Below are positions 54,931-63,985 of a stretch of 64,000 nt of DNA, piece by piece. A program made the translations under genes and the position numbers. Within the stretch, counting starts at the first letter, position 1. Each line of letters begins with the position of its first letter. Source of the DNA: Symbiodinium natans (lineage: Eukaryota; Sar; Dinophyceae; Suessiales; Symbiodiniaceae). The DNA lies in contig CAJNDS010000210.1 of NCBI GenBank assembly GCA_905221605.1, positions 1-64,000 of the forward strand. The letters run 5' to 3'. A model generated the notes under the pieces. That model saw only the letters and a list, made by a program, of their open reading frames with translations, ran no database searches and had not been told where the DNA came from.

Positions 54931-55776
54931 ACGCTCGGGCGCCGCTAAAGTCGGCCCTGTGAGTGACTGTGAGTGTAAGCATTTTGTGCATTTTTGTGCG
55001 CTTTTTATACGTGTGGTTGTCCACGATTGACTGTACAGGACGGTGGGCCTGAAGATGTAAAGTCTGTAAAGTGTAGAATCCCAGGTTCAGCAGCACTCTT
55101 GTTGTATGAATGGTCCAAGTACAAGACGTGCAGGGGAAAACAGCGGGCCGCGGCATCTAGTGTTCGTCGATTGTGACTCGTGGTTGGACCGGTCACATCT
55201 CTGCCGAGCAGCCTGAGTCTGATGAACTGACATTAATATGAACCATGGCCACACCACAGCAGCACCATGTAGGACTCTTGCTAAATCATTCAAAACAGCA
55301 CGATTGATAATTTTTCTTTCATTCTTAACGCTAGACCGAAAGTGCTATCATAGGCAGTCAGGCTACAATGCAGCGCAAGCTTTGTCATTGCCACGTAAAG
55401 AATTGAGCTTGACAGGCTAAATCCTAAAATCCCAAACCCCCAGAGAGATCTTTGTAGAAGGGCCTCTCTGCGGCTGCGTTGTTCCATCGGCATGCTTTGA
55501 AAGTGCTACTAGACGTCCGCGACAAGTCTGCCAACTTTGCCTGACATGTTCGGTTAGGCCTTTGAACCATGCGAACCACGTCAGTACCAGCTGTTTGTCT
55601 TGAAATGGTCGGTACTTGTAGTGCTGCGCGACTTGTGCAGTCTTCAGCATGAAGGCCTGGTGTGACCTGATGGACCAAGGTTTCTGGAGCGCCTTGCCTC
55701 TTCTGTAGCCGTCTCGGATGAGAGCCAGTGTTGTCTGATTAAGCCACATGTGAGTGTGTTCAAAGCTGCTCGTGCC
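54931..55776. other. Intergenic, with a doubtful minus-strand ORF
   Basis: A 133-codon minus-strand frame (55417-55818) contains reasonable-looking protein (LALIRDGYRRGKALQKPW, then KQLVLTWFAWFKGL) but no recognised domain, and it overlaps exon 1 of the next gene. It may be an unrelated exon; I do not count it as a gene. AT-rich sequence near 55300-55340. Confidence 0.3.
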
Positions 55777-56975
55777 ATGCGGGCGCTGTTTGTGGCAGTT
55801 TTTCTTGTCTCGAGGCACGGCTGGTGTGTCAACATGCTCTACGCCATCGGGATAGTTGAGTCATTTGAGTAAGAACAGTAGTAATAGTACAATAATTCAA
55901 AGAAGTGATAAGTCCCTGAAGGCAGTTGGTGGTGGCTGTCCGGCCTCCGCCGGAGGTTGCCAGCCGCAGGAGCTTCACCAATCTCGTCAAGGAAACTGAC
56001 GCGTGGGCAGCGCGGATCAGCAGCGCCACCGAGAACAAGACGCGCTGCGAGGAAATCGTGAGTGAGCTCACGGCAGAGAGGGCCGTGCCCAAGAAGAGGC
56101 TGGACATACACACCGGCGTGATATTTCCGCACGATACCTTCAATGAGAAGTGGAGGGATCCGGAGCGGAAGCTCCGGCTGACTCCCCTGTCCTTCCTGGC
56201 CACCCAGAACCTGGGCTCCCTGAAGCTGCGATTTTGGACGACCCTCGAGCCCAGCCATCCGCTGATGGAAGAGATCTTCGGCCCCATCCTAAGGATTCCG
56301 GCCTTGGCCAGAAGCATTCAAGTCAGCAAGTTCGACATGGACCGGGAGGCCGCGAAGGCCTTTCCCAACCAAAACAACCTGAGCAAGGCCTTGCTGGATG
56401 CGTACCGCAGCCACGTAGACCCGGGGTCGATGTCCGACCTGATGCGTGCAGTCATCTTGAACAACTACGGAGGTGCCTGGGTTGACAGCGATGTCCTGCT
56501 CATCAGGGACATGGCGCCCATCATGGCGGAGGACTGGGCGTACTTCGGCAAGCCAGACTTCGTGAATGGTGCGGTGATGTCCACCTCCCGGCCACGGTCC
56601 CCCTTCATGCAGAACTACTTGCTGGCAGTTGTAGGGCATGGGATACCCATGTTCCATGAGCGCTACTACCAGTTCGGCCCTCGAATCTTAACAGCCCTCA
56701 AGAAAAATGCCGAGGAAGCCCACAACACAGGCTTTTTCCATGTGCTGCCCCCATGCTTCTTTGACCCCCACTTCCAGCATACTGGCAGGCCTCCCCCGGC
56801 TGAGATTTTCTTCGCTGAGGTGGCATCCGGTTCAGACATAGCGTCCAAGAGGCCTGGCAGTACCAGCCACGCGGCATTTGCCTACCACTGGCACAACGGT
56901 TGGGAGTTTCCGATTCGGCCGGGTTCCCTGGCAGACGAACTGGAGCAGATCTACCGCAGTCTGCTGAGCATGTAG
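55777..56975 (+). CDS. GT32-like glycosyltransferase with DXD motif, two exons
   Basis: Predicted exon 1 55777-55868 and exon 2 55970-56975, about 365 residues. The frame containing the catalytic region has no ATG near its 5' end. Splicing at GA/GTAAGAAC (55869) to CCGCAG/G (55969) joins it in phase to an upstream ATG exon that begins MRALFVAVFLVS, a short hydrophobic signal anchor as in type II Golgi enzymes. The nearer AG (55924-55925) would put a stop at the join. In exon 2, SDLMRAVILNNYGGAWVDSD (DSD at nt 56484-56492) is the nucleotide-sugar and metal-binding signature of the sugar-transferase DXD group (Och1 and alpha-1,4-galactosyltransferase relatives). Later HWHNGWEF may be part of the acceptor side. 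Likely role: adding a hexose to a glycan in the secretory pathway; donor and acceptor cannot be told. Confidence 0.7.
55869..55969 (+). other. Predicted intron of the GT32-like gene
   Basis: 101 bases, GTAAGA at the start, CCGCAG at the end followed by G (the AGG context reported for dinoflagellate introns), AT-rich in its first half. Phase 2/1 joining gives ...GIVESFE-SFTNLVKE. Confidence 0.5.
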
Positions 56976-57960
56976 ACCGGGCCAGTCACGCGTGTAGGCA
57001 GAGCAGACACGGAACTCGTTACGCTGCAGGCCGAAGGCAAACAAGCAAGTCACGGGGTGCCGGCAGCGCTGCTCACACAGTTGTGTGGATTCACAAAGCC
57101 CCATGCATATCTACATCGTTTAATTGCCCCCCACAAGGGCTGTCCAAGAGCTTGTTGTGTGCCGAAATTGGGTTTATGGTCCTGGACTGTTGCTTTTTGC
57201 TCCCGGGCATGTCTTTCTTCTGCTTTGGCCTTCATCAATGCATGGTCGCAGTGGGGATGGTTAGGCCTGAGATGCAGACAGCGATTGCGGTCACGGCTAT
57301 TTGAGCTCGCAAGCGTAACTTGAGCAAGGAGGCCTCGTCCTAGCTAGAAGGAGAGGTGACGTGAAAAGACGACGGACAAGTGTGAGTGTTCCGTTCCAGC
57401 TCGGACCACGAGTTGCAAAAAAGACGTAAAACCGCTGATGCAAGGCCAGTTGCGTGGCTAATTGTTCGGCTTAGGAGTGTTGTTGTGGTGATGATGAGGA
57501 TGACGATGATGACGATGATGGAAGGGAATCCCAGGTTGTAATCACTGTAATCAGGCTGCTCATGAGTTGTGACATGTTCCGGCGCACGTTGTGCTCCATG
57601 TGCTCGGTGGAAGAATGCATGAATGCAGGCTTCCAGGCACATTGTGTTGCGGACATTTCAGTGTGACGGTGCTGCTCAACAGGCTTGCATGTGCATGTCG
57701 CCCACGACGGCCAAGAAGTTAATCTGCCAACTGCAGAACCCTCAAATGTACACGAACTAGCTGGCATCAGGAAGCGGATAGGCCTAGCAACGGCGCGCAA
57801 ACTTCGTCTGAGAAGCAGTGGCCTCCCGAGTCATGTTTCGTGTGAGCCAGCATTCCTTGTCACACCTAAGAGGCCTCCAAGGTAACGTGGGCAACGCGGG
57901 GTCGGTGCCATGCGGCCTTCCCAGTGGTCAGTTCTGGTTTTTGGGGACCGCCCAGTATGA
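56976..57960. other. Probable 3' UTR and intergenic; GAT microsatellite
   Basis: No supported ORF. Imperfect GATGAC/GATGAG repeat at about 57488-57525. Confidence 0.5.
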
Positions 57961-58192
57961 TGTGTTTAGGGTTCAGGGTTTAGGATTTAGGGTTTGGTGT
58001 TTTGGCATGTTCACTTTGTTGAGATTTCTTTGGCTTTCAGAATGTGTTGCAGGACTCTTGGGCGGACTACATGCATCCGACCTGGCCGCAGGCCGGTTCG
58101 AACCTGCACACTTGGGGTTTAGGGTTTATGCCCGCTGGAAGTATTGCGGTGGTGACGATGCAACTATTGTCTTTGTAGCCGCAGTATGCAGC

Positions 58193-58290
58193 AGTGGTTT
58201 TGGGAAGTATGTTCATCGTCGCCAACGCCAACTACAAAAGTGAGGTCCTTGCGAGGCTTCGCTCACTTCGGCTTCCCACTGATGCAGTAG
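58193..58290 (+). other. Exon-like segment 1 of the telomere-repeat region
   Basis: After GTATGCAG; open as VVLGSMFIVANANYKSEV and LARLRSLRLPTDAV, then GTATAG. Natural-looking protein with a hydrophobic strand and amphipathic helix; family unknown. Confidence 0.35.
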
Positions 58291-58546
58291 TATAGCTTGT
58301 TGATGCTGCACCTAATCCTCGGAGAGAGATCTGTTGCTTGTTATGGCTGATGTCCATGCAGGTCCTGGGACGCAGACTGGGTGCACGTGTGATTAACTTC
58401 GCGCAAGCAGGCCGGTTTCTTGCAGTTGTCTGGTATGTGACACATGCTTGATCGTGCATTGTTCAATGGTTCAAAGCGGCGCCAAGCGGCTGCTGGCTGC
58501 ATGTGCAGGAGAAAAGCTGCCGAAAACGGGGCGGGGGGGGGGGGGG

Positions 58547-58620
58547 GCCCTAAAACCCTCAACCCCAAAACCCCGAAACCCCTAAACCCTATACCCTAAA
58601 CCCTAAAACCCTTAAACCCT
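58547..58620. repeat. Telomere-like block, CCCTAAA orientation
   Basis: CCCTAAA units mixed with CCCCAAA/CCCTTAAA variants, ending just before the CTTGCAG at 58625. Confidence 0.85.
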
Positions 58621-58625
58621 TGCAG

Positions 58626-58749
58626 CTCCTTCCTCCCGGCATGCGAGGCTCGATGTGCGCGGACATCCGAAGTCAGGCGCAGCGAGCCCTCATCAGCCCG
58701 GAGGTCGGGGCTGACGTGTTCGGCGTGTTGTCTAGGGCCCAGGGGCCAG
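58626..58749 (+). other. Exon-like segment 2 of the telomere-repeat region
   Basis: CCCTTGCAG directly before; 41 open codons (LLPPGMRGSMCADIRSQAQR, then ALISPEVGADVFGVLSRAQG); GTTTTTTT directly after. The third codon position is mostly G or C. Strongest exon candidate in the region. Confidence 0.45.
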
Positions 58750-58914
58750 GTTTTTTTCCTTATGCAGAAGATGCTATATCATGATGCTCTGCTCCATTGT
58801 ACTGTTATATTATGTTATGTAGCTAGTTTAGTTATATGATTACATATGAGTATTCTACTGTACTATTGTGTTTCTGTTGCTAGGGTTTTGGTGTTGTAAA
58901 AGGGGTCCGGCCAG

Positions 58915-59013
58915 GTCCCCAAGGCTGTGGGCGGCTTGCTCCAAAGTGAGACCTTGGTGGTCATCCACACGTCCGGAACTTTGGACTGGGGGACGCGTCC
59001 CCTCCCTGCTTAG
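58915..59013 (+). other. Exon-like segment 3 (ends in a stop)
   Basis: CCGGCCAG before; 32 open codons (VPKAVGGLLQSETLVVIHTS, then GTLDWG) to TAG. 24 of 32 third positions are G or C. AT-rich intron-like DNA (58760-58880) separates it from segment 2. Confidence 0.4.
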
Positions 59014-59032
59014 GGGCCCCCCCTCCCCCTAT

Positions 59033-59090
59033 GGGGTTTAGGGTTTAGGGTTATGGGGTTTGGGGTTTAGGGTTTAGGGTTTGGGGTGCA
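59033..59090. repeat. Telomere-like block, TTTAGGG orientation
   Basis: TTTAGGG and TTTGGGG units; right boundary of a 412-base segment that starts after the CCCTAAA block at 58547-58620. Confidence 0.85.
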
Positions 59091-59254
59091 GGGTCTTCTA
59101 GATGGTTTTAAGATCAGCTGAGCACTACTCAGGTGCGGGAATGACTTCATCATGAAGATGGCAGAGGCCAGAGCAAGATCGGGTGACCCCACATTAGTGT
59201 AGCTGCTAAGCCTGTCTCTGGGGCCGGGTGTTAATGTGCCGTTAAACATGACTT

Positions 59255-59324
59255 TCCCTAAGCCCTAAACCCTAAACCCTAAACCCTAGACCCTAAACCC
59301 CAAACCCCAAACCCTAAACCCCAA
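59255..59324. repeat. Telomere-like block, CCCTAAA orientation
   Basis: About nine CCCTAAA or close variant units. Confidence 0.9.
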
Positions 59325-59365
59325 CGCTTGAGAGGGAGGACTGTAGGCTGGGTTTCTGCTGCAAG

Positions 59366-59441
59366 GCCTTCATGGGCGGCGGGCTTGGTGGCTTGTTTGG
59401 TGGAGGAGGCCGGGGCACCATAGTGCCACTAAGATGCACCG
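59366..59441 (+). other. Exon-like segment 4, Gly-rich
   Basis: TTTCTGCTGCAAG before; open as AFMGGGLGGLFGGGGRGT and on to CCG/GTTTAGGG, so the donor would be formed by the telomere-like repeat itself. An earlier GT at 59423 is an alternative end. Confidence 0.3.
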
Positions 59442-59473
59442 GTTTAGGGTTTAGGGTTTAGGGTTTAGGGTTG
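59441..59473. repeat. Telomere-like block, TTTAGGG orientation, flanked by a 9-bp inverted repeat
   Basis: Four TTTAGGG units between AGATGCACC (59432-59440) and GGTGCATCT (59476-59484), which are perfect reverse complements. Confidence 0.9.
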
Positions 59474-59780
59474 ATGGTGCATCTAAAGGGGCATTCGTGC
59501 CGCGACATGGGAAGAGACCTGAAGCCTAAGCCAGCTAGCTGAATGAGCCCAACGTAATTCAAAGATGCCCTCATTCAACCTTTGTTGAGTCCTCGGGCGA
59601 CCCTCTTGAAACCCTTCCCCCATGAACCCCTGAAACTTTCTTAACGGCCTGAGCCGATAAATCCCAAAACCCCAAATTCTGAACCCTACACCCCCTTCAA
59701 AACCTCTTAAAACTCTTAAAGCCCCCTGACACCCCCCAAAAAACACGGCCAGAATCCCACAAAGCCCCACTGAAACGAAG

Positions 59781-59955
59781 AACCCTACTCTCTAAACCCT
59801 AACCCCTAAACCCTAAACCCTAAACCCTAAACCCATGCCCTAAGCCCTAAGCCCTAAGCCCTAAGCCCTAAGCCCTAAGCCCTAAGCCCTAAGCCCTAAA
59901 CCCTAAACCCTAAACCCTAAACCCTAAACCCTAAACCCTAAACCCTAAACCCTAG
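59781..59955. repeat. Long telomere-like block, CCCTAAA and CCCTAAG
   Basis: Two CCCTAAA runs enclosing about ten CCCTAAG variant units; ends CCCTAG. Confidence 0.95.
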
Positions 59956-60045
59956 GAGGTGCCTCCCTGGCGACCCCTGAGATGCTGCAGCCGAACCCGG
60001 GCGTGCGCGAAGCGGCGGTCCGGGGACCTGGGAGCGCCAGGGCAC
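59956..60045 (+). other. Exon-like segment 5
   Basis: 90 bases between CCCTAAACCCTAG/G and C/GTAGGGTTTAGGG. One frame reads GASLATPEMLQPNPGVREAA then VRGPGSARA; a second frame is also open but Arg/Cys-rich. GC-rich unlike its surroundings. Confidence 0.4.
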
Positions 60046-60300
60046 GTAGGGTTTAGGGTTTAGGGTTTAGGGTTTAGGGTTTAGGGTTTGGAGGTGGGAG
60101 GTATGGGCATTAGGGTTTGGGTTTGGGGGGTTGAGGGTTTGGTTTTGGGGTCTAGGGTTTAGGGTTCAGGGTTTGGGGTTTAGTTCGGTAACAGTTAGGG
60201 TTTGCGTCTACGGTTTGGGGGGTTGAGGGTTTGGTTTTGGGGTTTGGGGTTTGGGTTTGGGGTGTGGGGCTTGGGGTTCGGGGTTTGGGGTTTTGGTTTG
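60046..60300. repeat. Telomere-like block, TTTAGGG, grading into degenerate GGGTTT sequence
   Basis: Six clean TTTAGGG units to about 60090, then decayed GGGTTTGG/GGGTTGAG sequence to about 60300. Confidence 0.85.
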
Positions 60301-60526
60301 CAGCTAATATGGATTTTGAATTGAGGTAGCTGGTGGAAAGGGGTTTAAGGGCTCAGGGTTTGCGGTTTCGGGTTTAGAACTAGAAGAGGGGACTCGGGTT
60401 GAAAGGATTTGGGGGCTGAGCATGTTTGGGATCGAAGGTTCGGAGGGGAGTATTTTCCCATAGTTTAGTCTAGTTATCCCATATAAATAGAACGGAATCC
60501 CTGAAAAAGGGTGCCCCTCTTTGCAG

Positions 60527-60638
60527 AAACCCCCCCCATCTTGCGTCGTCACTGATGTGCCAGTTCATGAAAGAATTCCTCGAGTCCATGCACCGCGTCG
60601 CAGCCTCAAGAGTTGTGAAGCTCGCTTGTGTGTCTTAG
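60527..60638 (+). other. Exon-like segment 6 (ends in a stop)
   Basis: CTCTTTGCAG before; open as LASSLMCQFMKEFLESMHRV, AASRVVKLACVS to TAG. Well-balanced, helix-like peptide. Confidence 0.4.
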
Positions 60639-60665
60639 GGTTATCAGGGGCAACAGGGCTAGTCA

Positions 60666-60716
60666 GGGTTTAGGGTTTAGGGCAGTTTAGGGTTTATGGT
60701 TTAGGGTTTAGGGTTC
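60666..60716. repeat. Telomere-like block, TTTAGGG orientation
   Basis: About six units with small deletions, followed by TTCAG/GTGAGT, a textbook donor sequence. Confidence 0.85.
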
Positions 60717-60874
60717 TTCAGGTGAGTTCCTTAAATTCTGGACGACCTACTCTCATGCGCTTCTTGATATTTAGGGTACTCAAAAAGTCTCATACATTCG
60801 GTCAGCTCTCCACAAAGGATTCCTTGGCCCGAACCCCAAGAAACCCCAGAAACCCCTGCAAACCCAGGCCTCTC

Positions 60875-60975
60875 AACTATATAAGCCCTCTAAACCCTAT
60901 AAACCCTATAAGCCCTATAAGCCCTCTAAACTCTCTAAACCTATACCCCCTATAAGCCCTACAAACCCTTTTAAC
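60875..60975. repeat. Degenerate telomere-like block (CCCTATAA/CCCTCTAAA)
   Basis: Units of CCCTATAAG, CCCTATAAA and CCCTCTAAA in the C-rich orientation. Confidence 0.7.
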
Positions 60976-61091
60976 CCGAAAATCCCGATCGGTATTGTTG
61001 AGTCATCTTGCCTCCCACCTGTCCCCCCGCGAAGTTTCGGAAGCACTTCAGGCTGGGGCCAGGCACTTCCTGGTCTCGGGTGCCAGGTCCT

Positions 61092-61245
61092 GAGGAGCGC
61101 TCTCTCTCTCTCTCACTCATTCGCTCTCTCATTCGCTCTCTCATTCGCTCTCTGTCTCTCGCTCTCTCTCTCTCTCTCGCTCTCTCGTTCGCTCTCTCTC
61201 TCTCTCCCTCTCGCGCCCTTTCTCTCTCTCTCTCTCTCGTATAAG
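61092..61245. repeat. CT-rich microsatellite
   Basis: TCTC runs interrupted by ATTCG and GCTC; both strands give low-complexity open frames that are not genes. Confidence 0.9.
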
Positions 61246-61381
61246 CAAGTTCCACGCACGAAACCCCTAAGACCGAAATCCGAGGTAAGCCCAAAGAGCC
61301 CTGAGCCGGAACACGAAATCCGACGTTTGGAGCCCCTAAGCCCAAACCCCGAATCAAATCCACCCAGCGGCCTGAGTAAAG

Positions 61382-61436
61382 GTGCCGATTTTCCTGGACA
61401 TGCCGGTTTTCAACATGGCGCTGCACAGCTTGCCTG
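61382..61436 (+). other. Exon-like segment 7
   Basis: AGTAAAG before; open as VPIFLDMPVFNMALHSLP; then G/GTTGAG. Confidence 0.35.
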
Positions 61437-61448
61437 GTTGAGGGTCGT

Positions 61449-61482
61449 AGCGTTTAGGGTTTAGGGTTAGGGTTAGGGGTGG
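61449..61482. repeat. Telomere-like block, TTTAGGG orientation
   Basis: Two TTTAGGG and two TTAGGG units. Confidence 0.8.
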
Positions 61483-61697
61483 TCTAGCCTGGGGGTGTTT
61501 GAGCGACAGCTTAGCAGGGGTTCACTGAAAGGTTGTGGTCTCGGGATTTTTTCGGGTGTTCGTTAATTCTTCTTTTAAGTGTTCTCTTGCTATTGCTCGT
61601 CTTATTGTTATTGTTATTATTGCAATGAATGTCTATTCATTGTTCAGAGTATTACTAGAAGTAGAAATACTATTCGTTCACTGTGTTTTTTGTTTCT

Positions 61698-61785
61698 CGC
61701 TTTCTCTCTCTCTCTCTCTCTCTTCTCTCTCCCTCTCTCTCTTGTGTTTGTTTTCTTGTTTTTTTTTTTTGGGGGGGGGGGGGGG
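61698..61785. repeat. CT microsatellite followed by poly-T and poly-G
   Basis: TCTC run to about 61743, then T11 and G15-like homopolymers. Confidence 0.9.
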
Positions 61786-61873
61786 TCTAGGATGTGGTCC
61801 TCCAGATTTTTTGGGATTAGGTCCTTCGGTTCTTTGGGCTTTGTTAGGGCTCAGGGTTGGGAAGTTGAGGGGG

Positions 61874-61987
61874 TAAACCCTAAGCCCTAAGCCCTAAGCC
61901 CTAAGCCCTAAACCCTAAACCCTAAACCCTAAACCCTAAACCCTAAGCCCTAAACCCTAAACCCTGAACCCTAAACCCAAAACCCCT
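61874..61987. repeat. Telomere-like block, CCCTAAA and CCCTAAG
   Basis: About 16 units; CCCTAAG variants come first. Confidence 0.95.
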
Positions 61988-62064
61988 TGTGATGCTTGGC
62001 TTCCTCGGCGCGCCAGGCCGATCATCACGGGGATGGTGAACTCCGGGCGCTTGGAGGTGCTGCC
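61988..62064. other. Exon-like 77-base segment between inverted telomere-like blocks
   Basis: GC-rich and open on both strands: plus gives ARPIITGMVNSGRLEVLP, minus gives STSKRPEFTIPVMIGLARRG. I cannot choose a strand. The edges have GT and AG within the telomere-like units. Confidence 0.3.
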
Positions 62065-62116
62065 TTAGGGTTTAGGGTTTAGGGTTTTGGGTTTTAGGGT
62101 TTAGGGTTTAGGGTTA
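62065..62116. repeat. Telomere-like block, TTTAGGG orientation
   Basis: About seven units with GGGTTTTGGG variants. Confidence 0.9.
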
Positions 62117-62225
62117 AGAGCTGCTTAGGGGCTTCATGCTTTTCGGGACCAGCAGAGATCCTGAAACCCACCATGAAGTTCCTAAACCTCTGCGGGCCTC
62201 AGAAAGTCACTTCAGCCCCTTTGCT

Positions 62226-62248
62226 GCAAACCCAAAACCCTAAACCCG
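62226..62248. repeat. Short CCCTAAA block
   Basis: Two or three CCC(A/T)AAA units; pairs with 62065-62116 in inverted orientation. Confidence 0.6.
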
Positions 62249-62439
62249 CCCGCCACACCTCCCACCTGTGTTGGGGTAGGCGGGCGCAGTCGAGCGCTCA
62301 GCGAGACCGCGGCAGGCTCTGCTAGGCTGCCAGGCACACCCCTGAGGAGAGTCGCCTGGCTGGAGTCGCCTAGCTCGTCTCAGCTCTATTTTTTTACCCT
62401 AAATTCCAGGAAGGGGCTCCTTCCCCTTTTTTACTGGTT

Positions 62440-62700
62440 CGTGGACGCCCCTCCCTGGAGGCCCCTTAAGGCCCTTGGAAGCCCCTGGAGGGGTCCTGGA
62501 GGCTCCTGAAAGCCCCTGAAGCCCCTGGAAGGCCCCTGAAGCCCGTTGCGGATGCAGTAGCCTTGGAGGTTCCCGGCAGCCCCTGGAGGCCCCTCTGCAG
62601 GCCCCTGGAAGCCCCTGCAACCCCTCCTGAAACCTCTGGCCCCAGGCCCCTTGGAGGCTCCTGGAGGCCTCTGGAGGCCCCGGGGGGCCCCCCACCCCTC
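62440..62700. repeat. GC-rich degenerate repeat (CCCCTGGAGGCCCCTGAAG)
   Basis: Irregular units of CCCCTGGAGG and CCCCTGAAGG about 15-30 bases apart. Minus-strand frames give Gly/Arg/Pro-rich peptides, not accepted as genes. Confidence 0.75.
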
Positions 62701-62769
62701 GACAGCTGCTTCCCCTTTAAAGTTCCGCCTTTCCAGGCGGCCCCTTCTGCCCCTGACCCCCTGGGCCCT

Positions 62770-63310
62770 GGCTCTGGGCAGTTCTGGGCTCCTCCCAGAC
62801 AGTTTCTGAGCCTTTTTGCGCTCCTTCGACAGTTTCTGAGCCTTTCTTGGGCTCATCATCCCGGACAGTTTCTGAGCCTTTTGGGCCCCTTCCGGACAGT
62901 TCAGAGCCTTGTCGGGCTCCTCCCGGACAGAAACTGAAAGGCTCCTCCCGGACAGTTTCTGCGCCTTTTTGAGCTCTTTCCGGACAGTTTCTGAGCATTT
63001 CTTGGGCTCATCCCGGGACAGTTTCAGACCTTGTTGGGCTCCTCCCGGACAGTTTCTGAAAAAGTTTCTGAGCCTTTTAGTTTCGGGGCTCCTTCCGGAC
63101 AGTTTCTGAGCTCTTCCCGGATAGTTTCTGAGGTTCTCCTGGACATTTTCTTCGACAGCTCCTTTTGGACAGTTTCTGAGCTTGTTGGGGTCCTCCCGGA
63201 CAGTTTCTGGGCATTTCTGGGCGCTTTCCGGACAGTTTCTGAACCTTTTTGGACTCCTCCCGGACAGTTCTGAGCCTTTTTTGGGTTTTTGGGCTGCCTC
63301 GGACAGTTCC
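62770..63310. repeat. Degenerate tandem repeat with CCGGACAGTTTCTGAGC core
   Basis: At least a dozen copies, about 35-45 bases apart, of CCGGACAGTTTCTGAGCC - TTTTTGGGCTCCTCC. The long frames on both strands are repeat artefacts. Confidence 0.85.
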
Positions 63311-63795
63311 TGAGCTTCTTCCCAGTAAGCAGGGGGGCCTTAAACCCTTCCAGGACTCTTCACGCCCTGGAATTTTCTGTGAGAGGGCCCTTCGGCCCAG
63401 ACAGTCCCCTGCGCAAAACCTGAGGGGAGGCTCCTTTGCCGTCAAGGGACATGCTTGGCACCCCCTCAAAGTCGCATATGTCCCAGGCTCGACATGCTGC
63501 CTTCTGGCCCCAGATGACCTCCGATTTCCTAGTGTCCCAATCAGCCACTGTCCCCAAGTGACCCCCCAAGAAATCGCCAACAGCTCGCCTCAAGTTCGGC
63601 AAGAGTTCACGACTCGCAAATGTCCCAAGCATTCGCAGTGTTCTATCTTAGTGTGCTTTGAACATGTTCGATATGTGAAATTTGAATGGCTGGCTTGGCT
63701 TCGGCTGGCTCCGGTTTGGTTTCGTGATGAGTATTGTTTGGGTGGCCTCGGGGTGGGCATGTCTTCACACTTTTGCGTTCAGCTGACCAATGCTA
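63311..63795. other. No certain gene
   Basis: A plus-strand frame is open through 63640-63800 (CFEHVRYVKFEWLAWLRL), but it starts in the preceding repeat and ends in the telomere-like block; possibly an exon, otherwise nothing. Confidence 0.25.
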
Positions 63796-63985
63796 CACCC
63801 TAAACCCTAAACCCTAAACCCTAAACCCTAAACCCTAAACCCTGGACCCTGAACCCTGAACCCTGAACCCTGAACCCTGAACCCTGAACCTGAACCCTGA
63901 ACCCTGAACCCTGAACCCTGAACCTGAACCCTGAACCCTAAACCTGAACCCTGAACCCTAAACCCTAAACCCTAAACCCCCCCTC
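63796..63985. repeat. Telomere-like block with CCCTGAA variants
   Basis: CCCTAAA units, then about 15 CCCTGAA (and CCTGAA) variant units, then CCCTAAA again, reaching almost to the window end. Confidence 0.95.

Noticed and set aside
61008-61426. Ser/Leu-rich and Arg/Glu-rich ORFs on both strands
   Set aside because: Products of the CT microsatellite.
62399-63580. Several 90-167-codon ORFs on both strands
   Set aside because: All follow the GC-rich and CCGGACAGTTTCTGAGC repeats; periodic low-complexity peptides.
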